Shown here piece by piece: positions 1 to 5,764 of a DNA stretch of 8,067 nucleotides. The notes beneath the pieces were generated by a model. The model saw nothing but the letters and a program-made list of their open reading frames with translations, did no database searches and had not been told where the DNA came from. Source of the DNA: Pseudomonadota bacterium (lineage in GTDB: Bacteria; Pseudomonadota; Alphaproteobacteria; Caulobacterales; Caulobacteraceae); assembly GCA_023433655.1 (NCBI GenBank), contig JAEYUE010000183.1, positions 1-8,067 of the forward strand, in the 5' to 3' direction. Within the stretch, counting starts at the first letter, position 1; each line of letters opens with the position of its first letter. Position numbers and translations under genes: made by a program.

Positions 1-2
1 CC

Positions 3-719
<717 letters not shown>

Positions 720-745
720 GCCCCGGTCGGACCGGAACGAACGAA

Positions 746-777
746 GGGCCGGGGGAGCAATCCTCCGGCCCTTTTTT
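746..777 (+). terminator. Rho-independent terminator of acnA
   Basis: An 11-bp stem (746-756 with 761-771, GGGCCGGGGGA / TCCTCCGGCCC, one G-T wobble) closes a GCAA loop and is followed by six T (772-777). It lies 27 bases past the acnA stop codon. On the minus strand the same hairpin is followed by TTCGTTCGTT, not a clean T-run, so it probably works in one direction. Confidence 0.9.
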
Positions 778-790
778 CGTAGTCCGCGTT

Positions 791-960
791 CTCCTCCCCG
801 TTCGCATCGCGAATGGGGAGGGGGACCGCTCGCGCGCTCAGCGCGAGGGGTGGAGGGGTGAAACCGCCGCGCAACCGAGAGGCCGCTTCACCCCTCCACC
901 ATGCTTCGCCCTGCGGGCTTCGCATGGTCCCCCTCCCCATCGCTGCGCGACGGGGAGGAG
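791..960. repeat. Long imperfect intergenic palindrome with side hairpins
   Basis: The left arm (791-862) and right arm (887-960) are imperfect reverse complements around a ~24-base centre. Three blocks pair: CTCCTCCCCG with CGGGGAGGAG, ATGGGGAGGGGGACC with GGTCCCCCTCCCCAT, and GGTGGAGGGGTGAA with TTCACCCCTCCACC. Between these blocks the two arms do not match each other, but each insert is itself palindromic. On the left are TTCGC-atc-GCGAA (about 800-812) and CTCGCGC-gctca-GCGCGAG (829-847). On the right are ATGC...GCAT (901-925, with inner GCCC-tgc-GGGC) and TCGC-tgc-GCGA (940-950). Folded as single-stranded DNA or RNA this gives a long stem with paired side hairpins. It sits between convergent genes and resembles dispersed intergenic palindromes known from Caulobacter-type genomes. 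No protein is encoded here. It may also stop transcription arriving from either side. Confidence 0.8.
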
Positions 961-980
961 ACTGGCTGTCGTGGTCCGGC

Positions 981-1460
981 CTACCCCGCCGCCTTCACCC
1001 GCTCGCACAGCCTTTCCCCGAACACCTCCGCCGCCGCGGTTCGCCGCTCGGTCAGGTCGCGGCCGGTGGGGGCCAGATCCGCGCGGATCGGGTAGCGGGC
1101 GATGACGCGGCCGCGGGCGTCGTGCAGGTCGACCGAGCCGGGCAGCAGCACCCGCCCGTCCTCGCCGATCAGGTCGCCCTGGCGGTCCAGCTCGTGGATG
1201 AAGACGATGGCGCGGACCGGCTGCCGTCCGCCGAAGCAGGCGGCGCCGTCGAGGAAGGCGGGGATGAAGGCGTCGGAAAAGGAGTCGGGTGGATTGTAGA
1301 AGGCGCTGCGCACCTCGACCGCCTCGATGAACAGGTCGTCGGCCAGGGCCGGGTCCAGCGGAATCTCTGTCGGCGGGTTCATGTCCCAGAAGTCGCCGGC
1401 GCAGGCGGACAGGCCGCCGGCCGCGGCCAGGGCCGCCAGAAGGGGCAGGAGGCGCTTCAT
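981..1460 (-). CDS. Putative lipoprotein, second gene of a paralogous pair
   Basis: A 159-residue protein of no family I can name. The N-terminus is a type II signal peptide: MKRLL, then a hydrophobic Ala/Leu stretch and lipobox LSAC with Cys20 as the lipidation site, so the mature protein should be membrane-anchored and face the periplasm. The mature part is acidic at first (DFWDMNPPTEIPLDP) and then mixed alpha/beta in character, with no further membrane segment. It is clearly related to the upstream gene: SFSDAF, ACFGG...IHELDRQGDL, RVIARYPI and EVFGERLCERV align with DFSDTF, ACMHG...VERLDRAGRL, LVVGRFPI and EEFGRSLCEQA. Cys75 and Cys152 are shared with the paralogue and could form a disulphide. 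The ATG lies 3 bases after the stop of the upstream gene, with only a weak G-rich ribosome site, so translation is probably coupled. The lipoprotein assignment is good; the function is unknown. Confidence 0.85.
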   Translation of the reverse strand: MKRLLPLLAALAAAGGLSACAGDFWDMNPPTEIPLDPALADDLFIEAVEVRSAFYNPPDSFSDAFIPAFLDGAACFGGRQPVRAIVFIHELDRQGDLIGEDGRVLLPGSVDLHDARGRVIARYPIRADLAPTGRDLTERRTAAAEVFGERLCERVKAAG

Positions 1461-1463
1461 CTC

Positions 1464-1994
1464 TCAGCCCCCCGTCGCGTTGTGCAGACCGGGCCGGCGC
1501 GGATTGCGGCCGAAGGCCTGTTCGCACAGCGACCGGCCGAACTCCTCGGAGGCCATCATCTGCCGGTCGCCGAGCAGGCCGGCGATGCGGCCGCCGGCGG
1601 TGGTCGCCACGCTGATGGGGAAGCGGCCGACCACGAGATCGCCACGGGCCGGATCGACGAACTCGGCCGTGCCCTCGAGCGTGTGCATGCCCTCGCCGTT
1701 CAGCAGCATTTCGAGGCGGCCGGCGCGGTCCAGACGCTCGACGTGAATCCGCACGTCGATCGGCGCCGTGCCGTGCATGCAGGCCGACAGCTCCTCGCGC
1801 ACCTCCTCCGAGAAGGTGTCCGAGAAGTCCTCCTCGGCGTCCAGCCAGGCGCTGGACATGGTGATGGAGCCGACCTGGGCGGTCTCCTGCAAGGCCAGCG
1901 GCAGGTCGATCGGCGGTCCGCCCTCGATGACGGGCGCGCAGGCTGAAACGGCGACCAGTGCGGCGAGCGCGGCGGCGGCGATGACGGGCTTCAC
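1464..1994 (-). CDS. Putative lipoprotein, first gene of a paralogous pair (GTG start)
   Basis: A 176-residue protein starting at GTG 1994, chosen because AGGAGG lies 5 bases upstream and because it yields a clean lipoprotein signal peptide: VKPVI, an Ala/Leu/Val stretch and lipobox VSAC with Cys19. A longer reading to 2117 has no signal and reads through intergenic sequence. The mature protein shares a pattern of short blocks with the downstream gene: FSD near residue 57, a Cys72 segment, a VERLDRAGRL strand, a GRFPI strand and a C-terminal Cys157 helix. The pair therefore looks like a tandem duplication that has since diverged widely. The family and role are unknown; a periplasmic or outer-membrane-anchored protein is inferred. 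A GTTC-N7-GTTC site 44 bases upstream of the start suggests SOS control. The short tail after Cys157 (GRNPRRPGLHNATGG) is absent from the paralogue. Confidence 0.85.
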   Translation of the reverse strand: MKPVIAAAALAALVAVSACAPVIEGGPPIDLPLALQETAQVGSITMSSAWLDAEEDFSDTFSEEVREELSACMHGTAPIDVRIHVERLDRAGRLEMLLNGEGMHTLEGTAEFVDPARGDLVVGRFPISVATTAGGRIAGLLGDRQMMASEEFGRSLCEQAFGRNPRRPGLHNATGG

Positions 1995-1999
1995 GGGAA

Positions 2000-2005
2000 C
2001 CTCCT
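2000..2005 (-). promoter_or_regulatory. Ribosome binding site fixing the GTG start at 1994
   Basis: AGGAGG on the minus strand, 5 bases before GTG. It is the best Shine-Dalgarno sequence in the window and decides between the GTG start and a longer ATG reading at 2117. Confidence 0.85.
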
Positions 2006-2038
2006 GTTCTGCCGCCAAGCTTACGCCCGCGCGGCGGT

Positions 2039-2053
2039 GAACGGTGGATGAAC
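2039..2053 (-). promoter_or_regulatory. Candidate LexA (SOS) box, GTTC-N7-GTTC
   Basis: On the minus strand the sequence reads GTTCATCCACCGTTC, an exact match to the alphaproteobacterial LexA operator GTTC-N7-GTTC. It lies in the 170-base gap between iaaA and the lipoprotein pair, 44 bases upstream of the GTG start at 1994, a normal position for an operator over a promoter. One half also takes part in a palindrome, TGAAC-cgc-GTTCA (2049-2061). I see no convincing -35/-10 pair next to it. Eight fixed bases match by chance about once per 65 kb per strand, so the location carries most of the weight. Confidence 0.5.
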
Positions 2054-2164
2054 CGCGTTCAGCCGCGGAGTGAATTCGCCGTAATGCGCAGGAGTGGAAG
2101 GCCGTGGCGCACACCACTTCTCCGGCTCACGCCCTGTTCCGCCGGCGTGAAGGCGGCCTCCGCC

Positions 2165-3037
2165 CTACCGGCCGAACACCTCGACCCGGACCTCGCCGCC
2201 GGGCGTCAGCCAGGCCCGTTTCATGCCCTGGCTGTTGTAGGGCTGGGCGATGTTCCCGTCGCGGTCCAGGGCGATCAGGCCGCCGTCGCCGCCCATGCCG
2301 CCGATGTCGTCGATCACCGCCTGCGCGGCCTCGCCCAGAGGCTGGCCCGCCGCCACGCGCCAGCCCACCTGGGCCGCGGCCACCGCCCGGATGAAATATT
2401 CCCCGACCCCGGTCGAGGACACCGCCACGCGCCCGTCGGCCCAGCTGCCGGCGCCCGGAATCGGCGTGTCGCCCACCCGCCCGGGCATCTTGCCGAACAC
2501 CCCCGCGGTCGAGGTCGCCGCCGCCAGCCGGCCCTGCCCGTCCAGCACGCAGCAGCCCACCGTGCCGTGCGCCAGCTTCCCCTTCGGCGGATGATTGTCG
2601 TCCGACTGCCCCGCATGGGTGAACCAGGCCGGCTCGTCGCCGATCGCCTCCAGACCCTGCTCGGCCGCGAACAGGGCCGCGCCCTCGCCGGCCAGCATCA
2701 CGTGCGGCGTCCGCTCCATCACCGCCCGGGCGACGCGGACGGGGTTGCGGAAGCCCTGCAGGGCGGCCACCGCCCCGGCCTCGCGCGTCGCCCCGTCCAT
2801 CAGGCTGGCGTCCAGCTCATAGGCCCCGGCCAGATTGGGGCTGGCCCCGCGCCCGGCGACGTAGAGGCCGGAGTCCTCCAGCATGACCGTCGCCTCCACG
2901 GCCACGTCGAGGGCGGAAGCGCCGGCGTCCAGCCGCGCCTTCATCGCCTCGACGACCTCGCGCATGTGCGCCGCCTCACGGCTGTAGTCCGTTCCGCGCC
3001 GGGCGCCCGCGCCGCCGTGAAGAATGAGAGCCGTCAT
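2165..3037 (-). CDS. iaaA: Isoaspartyl peptidase / L-asparaginase (Ntn hydrolase)
   Basis: A 290-residue plant-type asparaginase, an N-terminal-nucleophile hydrolase that cleaves isoaspartyl dipeptides and L-asparagine. The precursor starts with ILHGGAGA (residues 5-12), has ASLMDG at 77-82 and self-cleaves before Thr159 in HGTVG to give alpha and beta subunits. The beta subunit starts at Thr159. It carries the ATSTAG substrate loop (175-179 region, Thr177), PGRVGDTP (185-192) with the family's substrate-binding Arg187 and Asp190, and SSTGVGE (207-213). Length and motif order fit EcaIII/IaaA-type enzymes. There is no signal peptide, so it should act in the cytosol on isoaspartyl dipeptides from protein damage or on storage amides. 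The start ATG has GGAGA 9 bases upstream. It is transcribed away from the MDR gene. The 170-base gap and separate operator downstream argue against co-transcription with the lipoproteins. The family is certain; the preferred substrate is not. Confidence 0.93.
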   Translation of the reverse strand: MTALILHGGAGARRGTDYSREAAHMREVVEAMKARLDAGASALDVAVEATVMLEDSGLYVAGRGASPNLAGAYELDASLMDGATREAGAVAALQGFRNPVRVARAVMERTPHVMLAGEGAALFAAEQGLEAIGDEPAWFTHAGQSDDNHPPKGKLAHGTVGCCVLDGQGRLAAATSTAGVFGKMPGRVGDTPIPGAGSWADGRVAVSSTGVGEYFIRAVAAAQVGWRVAAGQPLGEAAQAVIDDIGGMGGDGGLIALDRDGNIAQPYNSQGMKRAWLTPGGEVRVEVFGR

Positions 3038-3138
3038 GCGCGAGAGTCTCCATCCGCCCTTCCATCGGGGCGTGGGGCTGATTAGCGTCCCCGACGAACG
3101 CGCGCCACGGGCGGCGGCTTCCCCGGAGGAAAGATTTC

Positions 3139-4137
3139 ATGCGCGCCGTCCTGTCCCACGCCCCCGGCGGTCCCGACACCCTGGTCGTCGAGGAGGTCAT
3201 GGACCCCCGCCCGATGAAGGGCGAGGTGGTGATCGAGGTGAAGGCCGTCGGCATCAACTTCCCCGACACCCTGATCATCGAGGACCGCTACCAGTTCAAG
3301 CCGCAGCGCCCCTTCTCGCCGGGCGGCGAGGTGGCCGGCGTGATCGAGGCGGTCGGCGAGGGAGTGACCGGGGTGCGCAAGGGCGACCGCGTCATCGCCG
3401 TCCCCGGCTGGGGCGGCCTCGTCGAGCGGCTGGCCGTGCCCGCGGCCTCGGTGATGAAGATCCCCGACGAGATGGATTTCGAGACCGCCGCCGCCCTCGT
3501 CATGACCTACGGCACCTCGTACTACGCCCTGAAGGACCGGGCCCGGCTGCAGGCCGGCGAGAGCCTGCTGGTTCTGGGCGCCGCCGGCGGCGTCGGCGTC
3601 GCCGCGGTCGAGCTGGGCAAGGCCATGGGCGCCCGCGTCATCGCCGCCGCCTCGACCGGCGACAAGGTCCAGTTCGCCCTCGACGCCGGGGCCGACAACG
3701 GCCTGATCTACCCGACCGGCAAGATGGACCGCGCCGCCCAGAAGGAGCTCTCCGGCGAGTTCAAGCTGGCCTGCGGCCGCGACGGCGCCGACGTGGTCTA
3801 TGACGCCGTCGGCGGCGCCTACTGCGAGCCGGCGCTGCGGGCCATGGCCTGGGACGGCCGCTATCTGGTGGTCGGCTTCCCGGCCGGCATCCCGGCCCCG
3901 CCGCTGAACCTGACCCTGCTCAAGTCGGTCTCCATCGTCGGCGTCTTCTGGGGCGCGGCGGTGATGCGCGACCCCGCCGCCCACGCCGCCAACATGGCCG
4001 ACCTGTTCCGCTTCTGGAGCGAGGGGAAGATCAAGCCCCGCGTCAGCCGCACCTTCCCGCTGGAGCGCGCCCACGAGGCCATCCGCGCCCTCGGCGAGCG
4101 CAGCGCCATGGGCAAGATCGTGGTCACCGTCGACTGA
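3139..4137 (+). CDS. NADPH:quinone oxidoreductase-type MDR enzyme
   Basis: A 332-residue medium-chain dehydrogenase/reductase of the zinc-less quinone oxidoreductase (QOR) branch. The N-terminal GroES-like fold runs to about residue 125 with VGINFPD (37-43) and PGGEVAGVIEAVGEGV (61-76). The Rossmann domain follows with the nucleotide loop GAAGGVG (147-153). Family structural-zinc cysteines are absent, as expected for QOR-like members. The C-terminus (HEAIRALGERSAMGKIVV) is typical. It likely reduces quinones or enoyl-type substrates with NADPH in the cytosol; such genes are often misassigned, so no symbol is given. GGAGGA at 3124-3129 lies 9 bases before the ATG. It is divergent from iaaA across 101 bases and convergent with the DUF1232 gene, with 3 bases between the two ends and no terminator visible. 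Confidence 0.93.
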   Translation: MRAVLSHAPGGPDTLVVEEVMDPRPMKGEVVIEVKAVGINFPDTLIIEDRYQFKPQRPFSPGGEVAGVIEAVGEGVTGVRKGDRVIAVPGWGGLVERLAVPAASVMKIPDEMDFETAAALVMTYGTSYYALKDRARLQAGESLLVLGAAGGVGVAAVELGKAMGARVIAAASTGDKVQFALDAGADNGLIYPTGKMDRAAQKELSGEFKLACGRDGADVVYDAVGGAYCEPALRAMAWDGRYLVVGFPAGIPAPPLNLTLLKSVSIVGVFWGAAVMRDPAAHAANMADLFRFWSEGKIKPRVSRTFPLERAHEAIRALGERSAMGKIVVTVD

Positions 4138-4140
4138 GGC

Positions 4141-4542
4141 TCAGCCGTCCGCCTTAAGCCGCGCCAGCGCCGCCTGCGCCGCCTCGCGGTGCCGCCGCTT
4201 CACATGGCTCCCCAGCGTCGCCAGCAGGGCCGCGATCACCGCCGCGTCGTCGGTGAAGCCGATGCCGGCGAAGACGTCGGGAATGGCGTCGGTCGGCAGC
4301 ACGAAATAGGCCAGCGCCCCGACCATGATCCCCTTGGCCGTCGTCGGCGTCGCCGGATCGCGCGCGGCGTACCACACCGACAGCAGCTGGTCGGCGAACG
4401 GGATCCGCGCCGCCGTCCGCCTCAGCTTGGGCCAGAAGCCGCGGCTGACCCGCACCTCGTTGACCTTCTGCACCGATGGAACCAGGGCCCGCGACGGGTC
4501 CAGCGCCTCTTCCGGCGTGATGGGTTTGGTTTTGGCGGCCAT
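4141..4542 (-). CDS. YkvA-like DUF1232 small membrane protein
   Basis: A 133-residue protein with the DUF1232 (YkvA) core. The hallmark is a hydrophobic stretch GALAYFVLPTDAIPDVFAG (about 75-93) followed by GFTDDAAVIAALLATL (95-110), matching the family pattern of a membrane-associated helix, a P-x-D-x-IPD turn and a DD motif. The N-terminal 45 residues are polar and basic and probably cytosolic; the C-terminus is a charged Arg/Ala helix (KRRHREAAQAALARLKADG). The biochemical role of the family is not established. The start is the ATG at 4542. The frame stays open well upstream, but that stretch is antisense to the SDR gene and lacks DUF1232 sequence. A GTG a few codons upstream is a possible alternative, and the ribosome site is weak (GCGGGG 10 bases before). 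It is divergent from the SDR gene across 54 bases, so the two promoters must lie close together. Confidence 0.85.
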   Translation of the reverse strand: MAAKTKPITPEEALDPSRALVPSVQKVNEVRVSRGFWPKLRRTAARIPFADQLLSVWYAARDPATPTTAKGIMVGALAYFVLPTDAIPDVFAGIGFTDDAAVIAALLATLGSHVKRRHREAAQAALARLKADG

Positions 4543-4596
4543 GGCGGCTAAACCCCGCGACACTCTCAAGGTTCTGACAACATAGGGGCTGAGGCC

Positions 4597-5379
4597 ATGA
4601 AACTCGACGGGTCGATCGCGGCGGTGGTGACGGGCGGGGCCTCCGGCCTCGGCGAGGGCACGGCCCGGGCGCTGGCGGCGCAGGGCGTCAAGGTCGCCCT
4701 GTTCGATCTCAACGAGGAGGCCGGCGAGCGCATCGCCGCCGAGATCGGCGGCGTCTTCTGCAAGACCGACGTCACCGACGACGCCTCGGTCGCCGCCGCC
4801 TTCGAAAAGGCCCGCGCCGCCCACGGCCAGGAGCGGCTGACCGTCAACTGCGCCGGCATCGCCACCGGTCAGAAGACCGTCTCGCGCAAGAAGGACACCG
4901 GCGAGATCCGCGCTCACGACATGGCCCAGTTCGAGCGCACCGTGCGGGTCAACCTGTTCGGCACCTTCCGCGTCCTGTCGCAGTCGGCCGCCGGCATGGT
5001 CACGCTGGAGCCGATGGCCGACGGCGAGCGCGGCCTGATCGTCAACACCGCCTCGGTCGCCGCCCAGGACGGCCAGATCGGCCAGGCCGCCTATTCGGCC
5101 TCCAAGGGCGGCGTCTACGCCATGACCCTGCCGGTCGCCCGCGACCTGGCCCAGGAGGGGGTGCGCTGCAACACCATCCTGCCCGGCATCATGTGGACCC
5201 CGATGATGGCCGGCATGGACCAGAAGATCCAGGACGCCCTGGCCGCCATGATTCCCTTCCCCAGCCATCTCGGCACGCCCGCCGACTACGCCTCGCTGGT
5301 CCTCGAGCTGGCCCGCAACGTCTACATCAACGGCGAATGCATCAGGCTTGATGGAGCCATCCGTCTGGCGCCCCGCTAA
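4597..5379 (+). CDS. HSD10-like short-chain dehydrogenase, probable 3-hydroxyacyl-CoA dehydrogenase
   Basis: A 260-residue classical SDR. Visible are the cofactor loop TGGASGLG (12-19), Asp37 at the end of beta-2 (FDLN, pointing to NAD over NADP), Asp58 (TDV), NCAG (84-87), and the catalytic tetrad Asn119 (VNLFG), Ser153 (NTAS), Tyr166 and Lys170 (YSASK), with PG at 196-197. The text follows mammalian 17-beta-HSD10 (type II 3-hydroxyacyl-CoA dehydrogenase) closely, including NTASVAA, GQAAYSASKGG, MTLP(V/I)ARDLA and the C-terminal NGE-IRLDGAIR. It therefore likely oxidises 3-hydroxyacyl-CoA to 3-ketoacyl-CoA in beta-oxidation or branched amino-acid breakdown. The ATG follows GGGGCTGAGG. A tRNA-Gly with its own promoter starts 63 bases past the stop. 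No acyl-CoA genes adjoin it, so the substrate is inferred from family likeness only. Confidence 0.92.
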   Translation: MKLDGSIAAVVTGGASGLGEGTARALAAQGVKVALFDLNEEAGERIAAEIGGVFCKTDVTDDASVAAAFEKARAAHGQERLTVNCAGIATGQKTVSRKKDTGEIRAHDMAQFERTVRVNLFGTFRVLSQSAAGMVTLEPMADGERGLIVNTASVAAQDGQIGQAAYSASKGGVYAMTLPVARDLAQEGVRCNTILPGIMWTPMMAGMDQKIQDALAAMIPFPSHLGTPADYASLVLELARNVYINGECIRLDGAIRLAPR

Positions 5380-5394
5380 ATTCGCCGAAGGGGC

Positions 5395-5424
5395 TTGCGG
5401 GCGCCGTGGCGCGTCCGCTATACG
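5395..5424 (+). promoter_or_regulatory. Promoter of tRNA-Gly
   Basis: TTGCGG (5395-5400), a 17-base spacer and CTATAC (5418-5423), lying within GCTATACG, which resembles the Caulobacter housekeeping -10 element (GCTANAWC). A start near 5430 would leave a ~13-base leader before the mature tRNA at 5443. It sits entirely within the gap after the SDR stop. Confidence 0.65.
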
Positions 5425-5442
5425 CCCGCCCTCGACTGAAGC

Positions 5443-5517
5443 GCGGGCGTAGCTCAGGGGTAGAGCATCACCTTGCCAAGGTGAGGGTCGGGCGTTCGAA
5501 TCGCCTCGCCCGCTCCA
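5443..5517 (+). tRNA. tRNA-Gly (anticodon GCC), CCA encoded
   Basis: A complete cloverleaf can be read: acceptor GCGGGCG (5443-5449) pairs with CGCCCGC (5507-5513), D-arm region TAGCTCAGGGGTAGAGCA, anticodon stem TCACC/GGTGA around loop TTGCCAA with anticodon GCC at 5475-5477, and T-arm with GTTCGAATC. Discriminator T5514 and a genomically encoded CCA (5515-5517) complete it. GCC reads GGC/GGT, the dominant glycine codons of this GC-rich genome. It has its own promoter upstream and a terminator 16 bases downstream. Its 3' half is copied twice more just downstream. Confidence 0.96.
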
Positions 5518-5532
5518 GTCGGAATCTCAAAG

Positions 5533-5564
5533 AGCCCGGTCCTCGGACCGGGCTTTCTTGTTTT
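5533..5564 (+). terminator. Terminator of tRNA-Gly
   Basis: A 9-bp perfect stem, AGCCCGGTC / GACCGGGCT (5533-5541 with 5546-5554), a CTCG loop and a T-rich tail TTTCTTGTTTT (5554-5564). It lies 16 bases after the tRNA CCA. Confidence 0.88.
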
Positions 5565-5587
5565 CGGCGTGATGGGCCGCCGCCAGA

Positions 5588-5632
5588 TTGCCAAGGTGAG
5601 GGTCGGGCGTTCGAATCGCCTCGCCCGCTCCA
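5588..5632 (+). pseudogene. tRNA-Gly 3' fragment, copy 2
   Basis: Identical to the intact tRNA from the anticodon loop (TTGCCAA) through the 3' anticodon strand, variable loop, T-arm, 3' acceptor strand and CCA (5630-5632). The 5' acceptor strand, D-arm and 5' anticodon strand are missing; the preceding bases (GGGCCGCCGCCAGA) are not tRNA-like. It cannot form a tRNA by itself. It could be a duplication remnant or the outer end of a former integration site. Confidence 0.85.
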
Positions 5633-5648
5633 GTCGAAGTACGAAGAA

Positions 5649-5679
5649 GGCTCGGCTCCGGCCGGGCCTTTCTTGTTTT
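5649..5679 (+). terminator. Second terminator, in repeat copy 2
   Basis: Stem GGCTCGGC / GCCGGGCC (5649-5656 with 5661-5668, one T-G wobble), TCCG loop and tail TTTCTTGTTTT (5669-5679). The tail equals that of the first terminator while the stem differs by paired changes, so hairpin shape rather than sequence has been kept. Confidence 0.75.
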
Positions 5680-5701
5680 CGGCGCCCGGGCCGCCGCCAG
5701 A

Positions 5702-5728
5702 TCGCCAGGGTGAGGGTCGGCCTCGCCA
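5702..5728 (+). pseudogene. tRNA-Gly 3' fragment, copy 3 (decayed)
   Basis: TCGCCAGGGTGAGGGTCGG aligns with TTGCCAAGGTGAGGGTCGG of copies 1 and 2 with two changes. It then jumps to CCTCGCCA, losing about 13 bases including the T-loop GTTCGAATC, and lacks a full acceptor strand. The same flank, GGGCCGCCGCCAGAT, precedes it (5688-5702). No terminator copy follows. Confidence 0.7.
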
Positions 5729-5729
5729 G

Positions 5730-5758
5730 TTGAGACGGACCGCACGCCCGGCTACCAA
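5730..5758 (+). promoter_or_regulatory. Possible promoter of the hydroxylase gene (leaderless start)
   Basis: TTGAGA (5730-5735), a 17-base spacer and TACCAA (5753-5758, within GCTACCAA). The usual distance to a start site would put transcription at or next to the A of the ATG at 5765. This fits the lack of a good ribosome site there. The -10 match is weak (3 of 6). Confidence 0.3.
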
Positions 5759-5764
5759 CGGGGC

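Larger units (their letters stand above)
5473..5728 (+). repeat. Tandem ~115-bp repeat of tRNA-Gly 3' half plus terminator (about 2.3 units)
   Basis: Unit 1 starts in the anticodon loop of the intact tRNA at 5473. Unit 2 starts at 5588, 115 bases on: 5473-5521 and 5588-5636 are identical over 49 bases, ending just past the CCA. Each unit then carries its own terminator hairpin. The stems differ in sequence, but both have the same 17-base tail CTTTCTTGTTTTCGGCG (5553-5569 and 5668-5684). GGGCCGCCGCCAGAT then recurs at 5574-5588 and 5688-5702. Unit 3 (from 5702) is short and decayed. The region runs up to the leader of the hydroxylase gene and holds no real coding sequence. Confidence 0.9.

Noticed and set aside
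813..1946. Long plus-strand open frame across the palindrome and both lipoprotein genes (377 codons)
   Set aside because: It is antisense to two genes with clear signal peptides and starts inside the palindromic repeat. Its composition (Gly/Ala/Arg/Gln-rich, no recognisable domain) is typical of shadow frames in GC-rich DNA.
2120..2164. Possible terminator after iaaA (TCACGCC / GGCGTGA inverted repeat)
   Set aside because: The stem is short, the loop is long and no T-run follows in the minus-strand direction.
3044..3048. GANTC (CcrM methylation) site in the leader of iaaA
   Set aside because: GANTC is expected about 20 times in a window of this size and base composition, and single copies also lie inside genes, so its position here is not evidence of cell-cycle control.
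2048..3085. Plus-strand open frame opposite iaaA
   Set aside because: It is the mirror of a strongly conserved isoaspartyl peptidase, with low-complexity Arg/Ala/Gly/His sequence and no domain.
4543..5268. Long upstream extension of the DUF1232 frame on the minus strand
   Set aside because: The extension is antisense to the HSD10-like gene and reads as low-complexity Gly/Asp/Ala sequence. The DUF1232 protein is complete from ATG 4542.
5473..5728. CRISPR array as an explanation for the regularly spaced repeats
   Set aside because: There are only two good copies and one decayed one, the repeat is a tRNA 3' half, the intervening segments resemble each other (both are terminators), and no cas genes are present.
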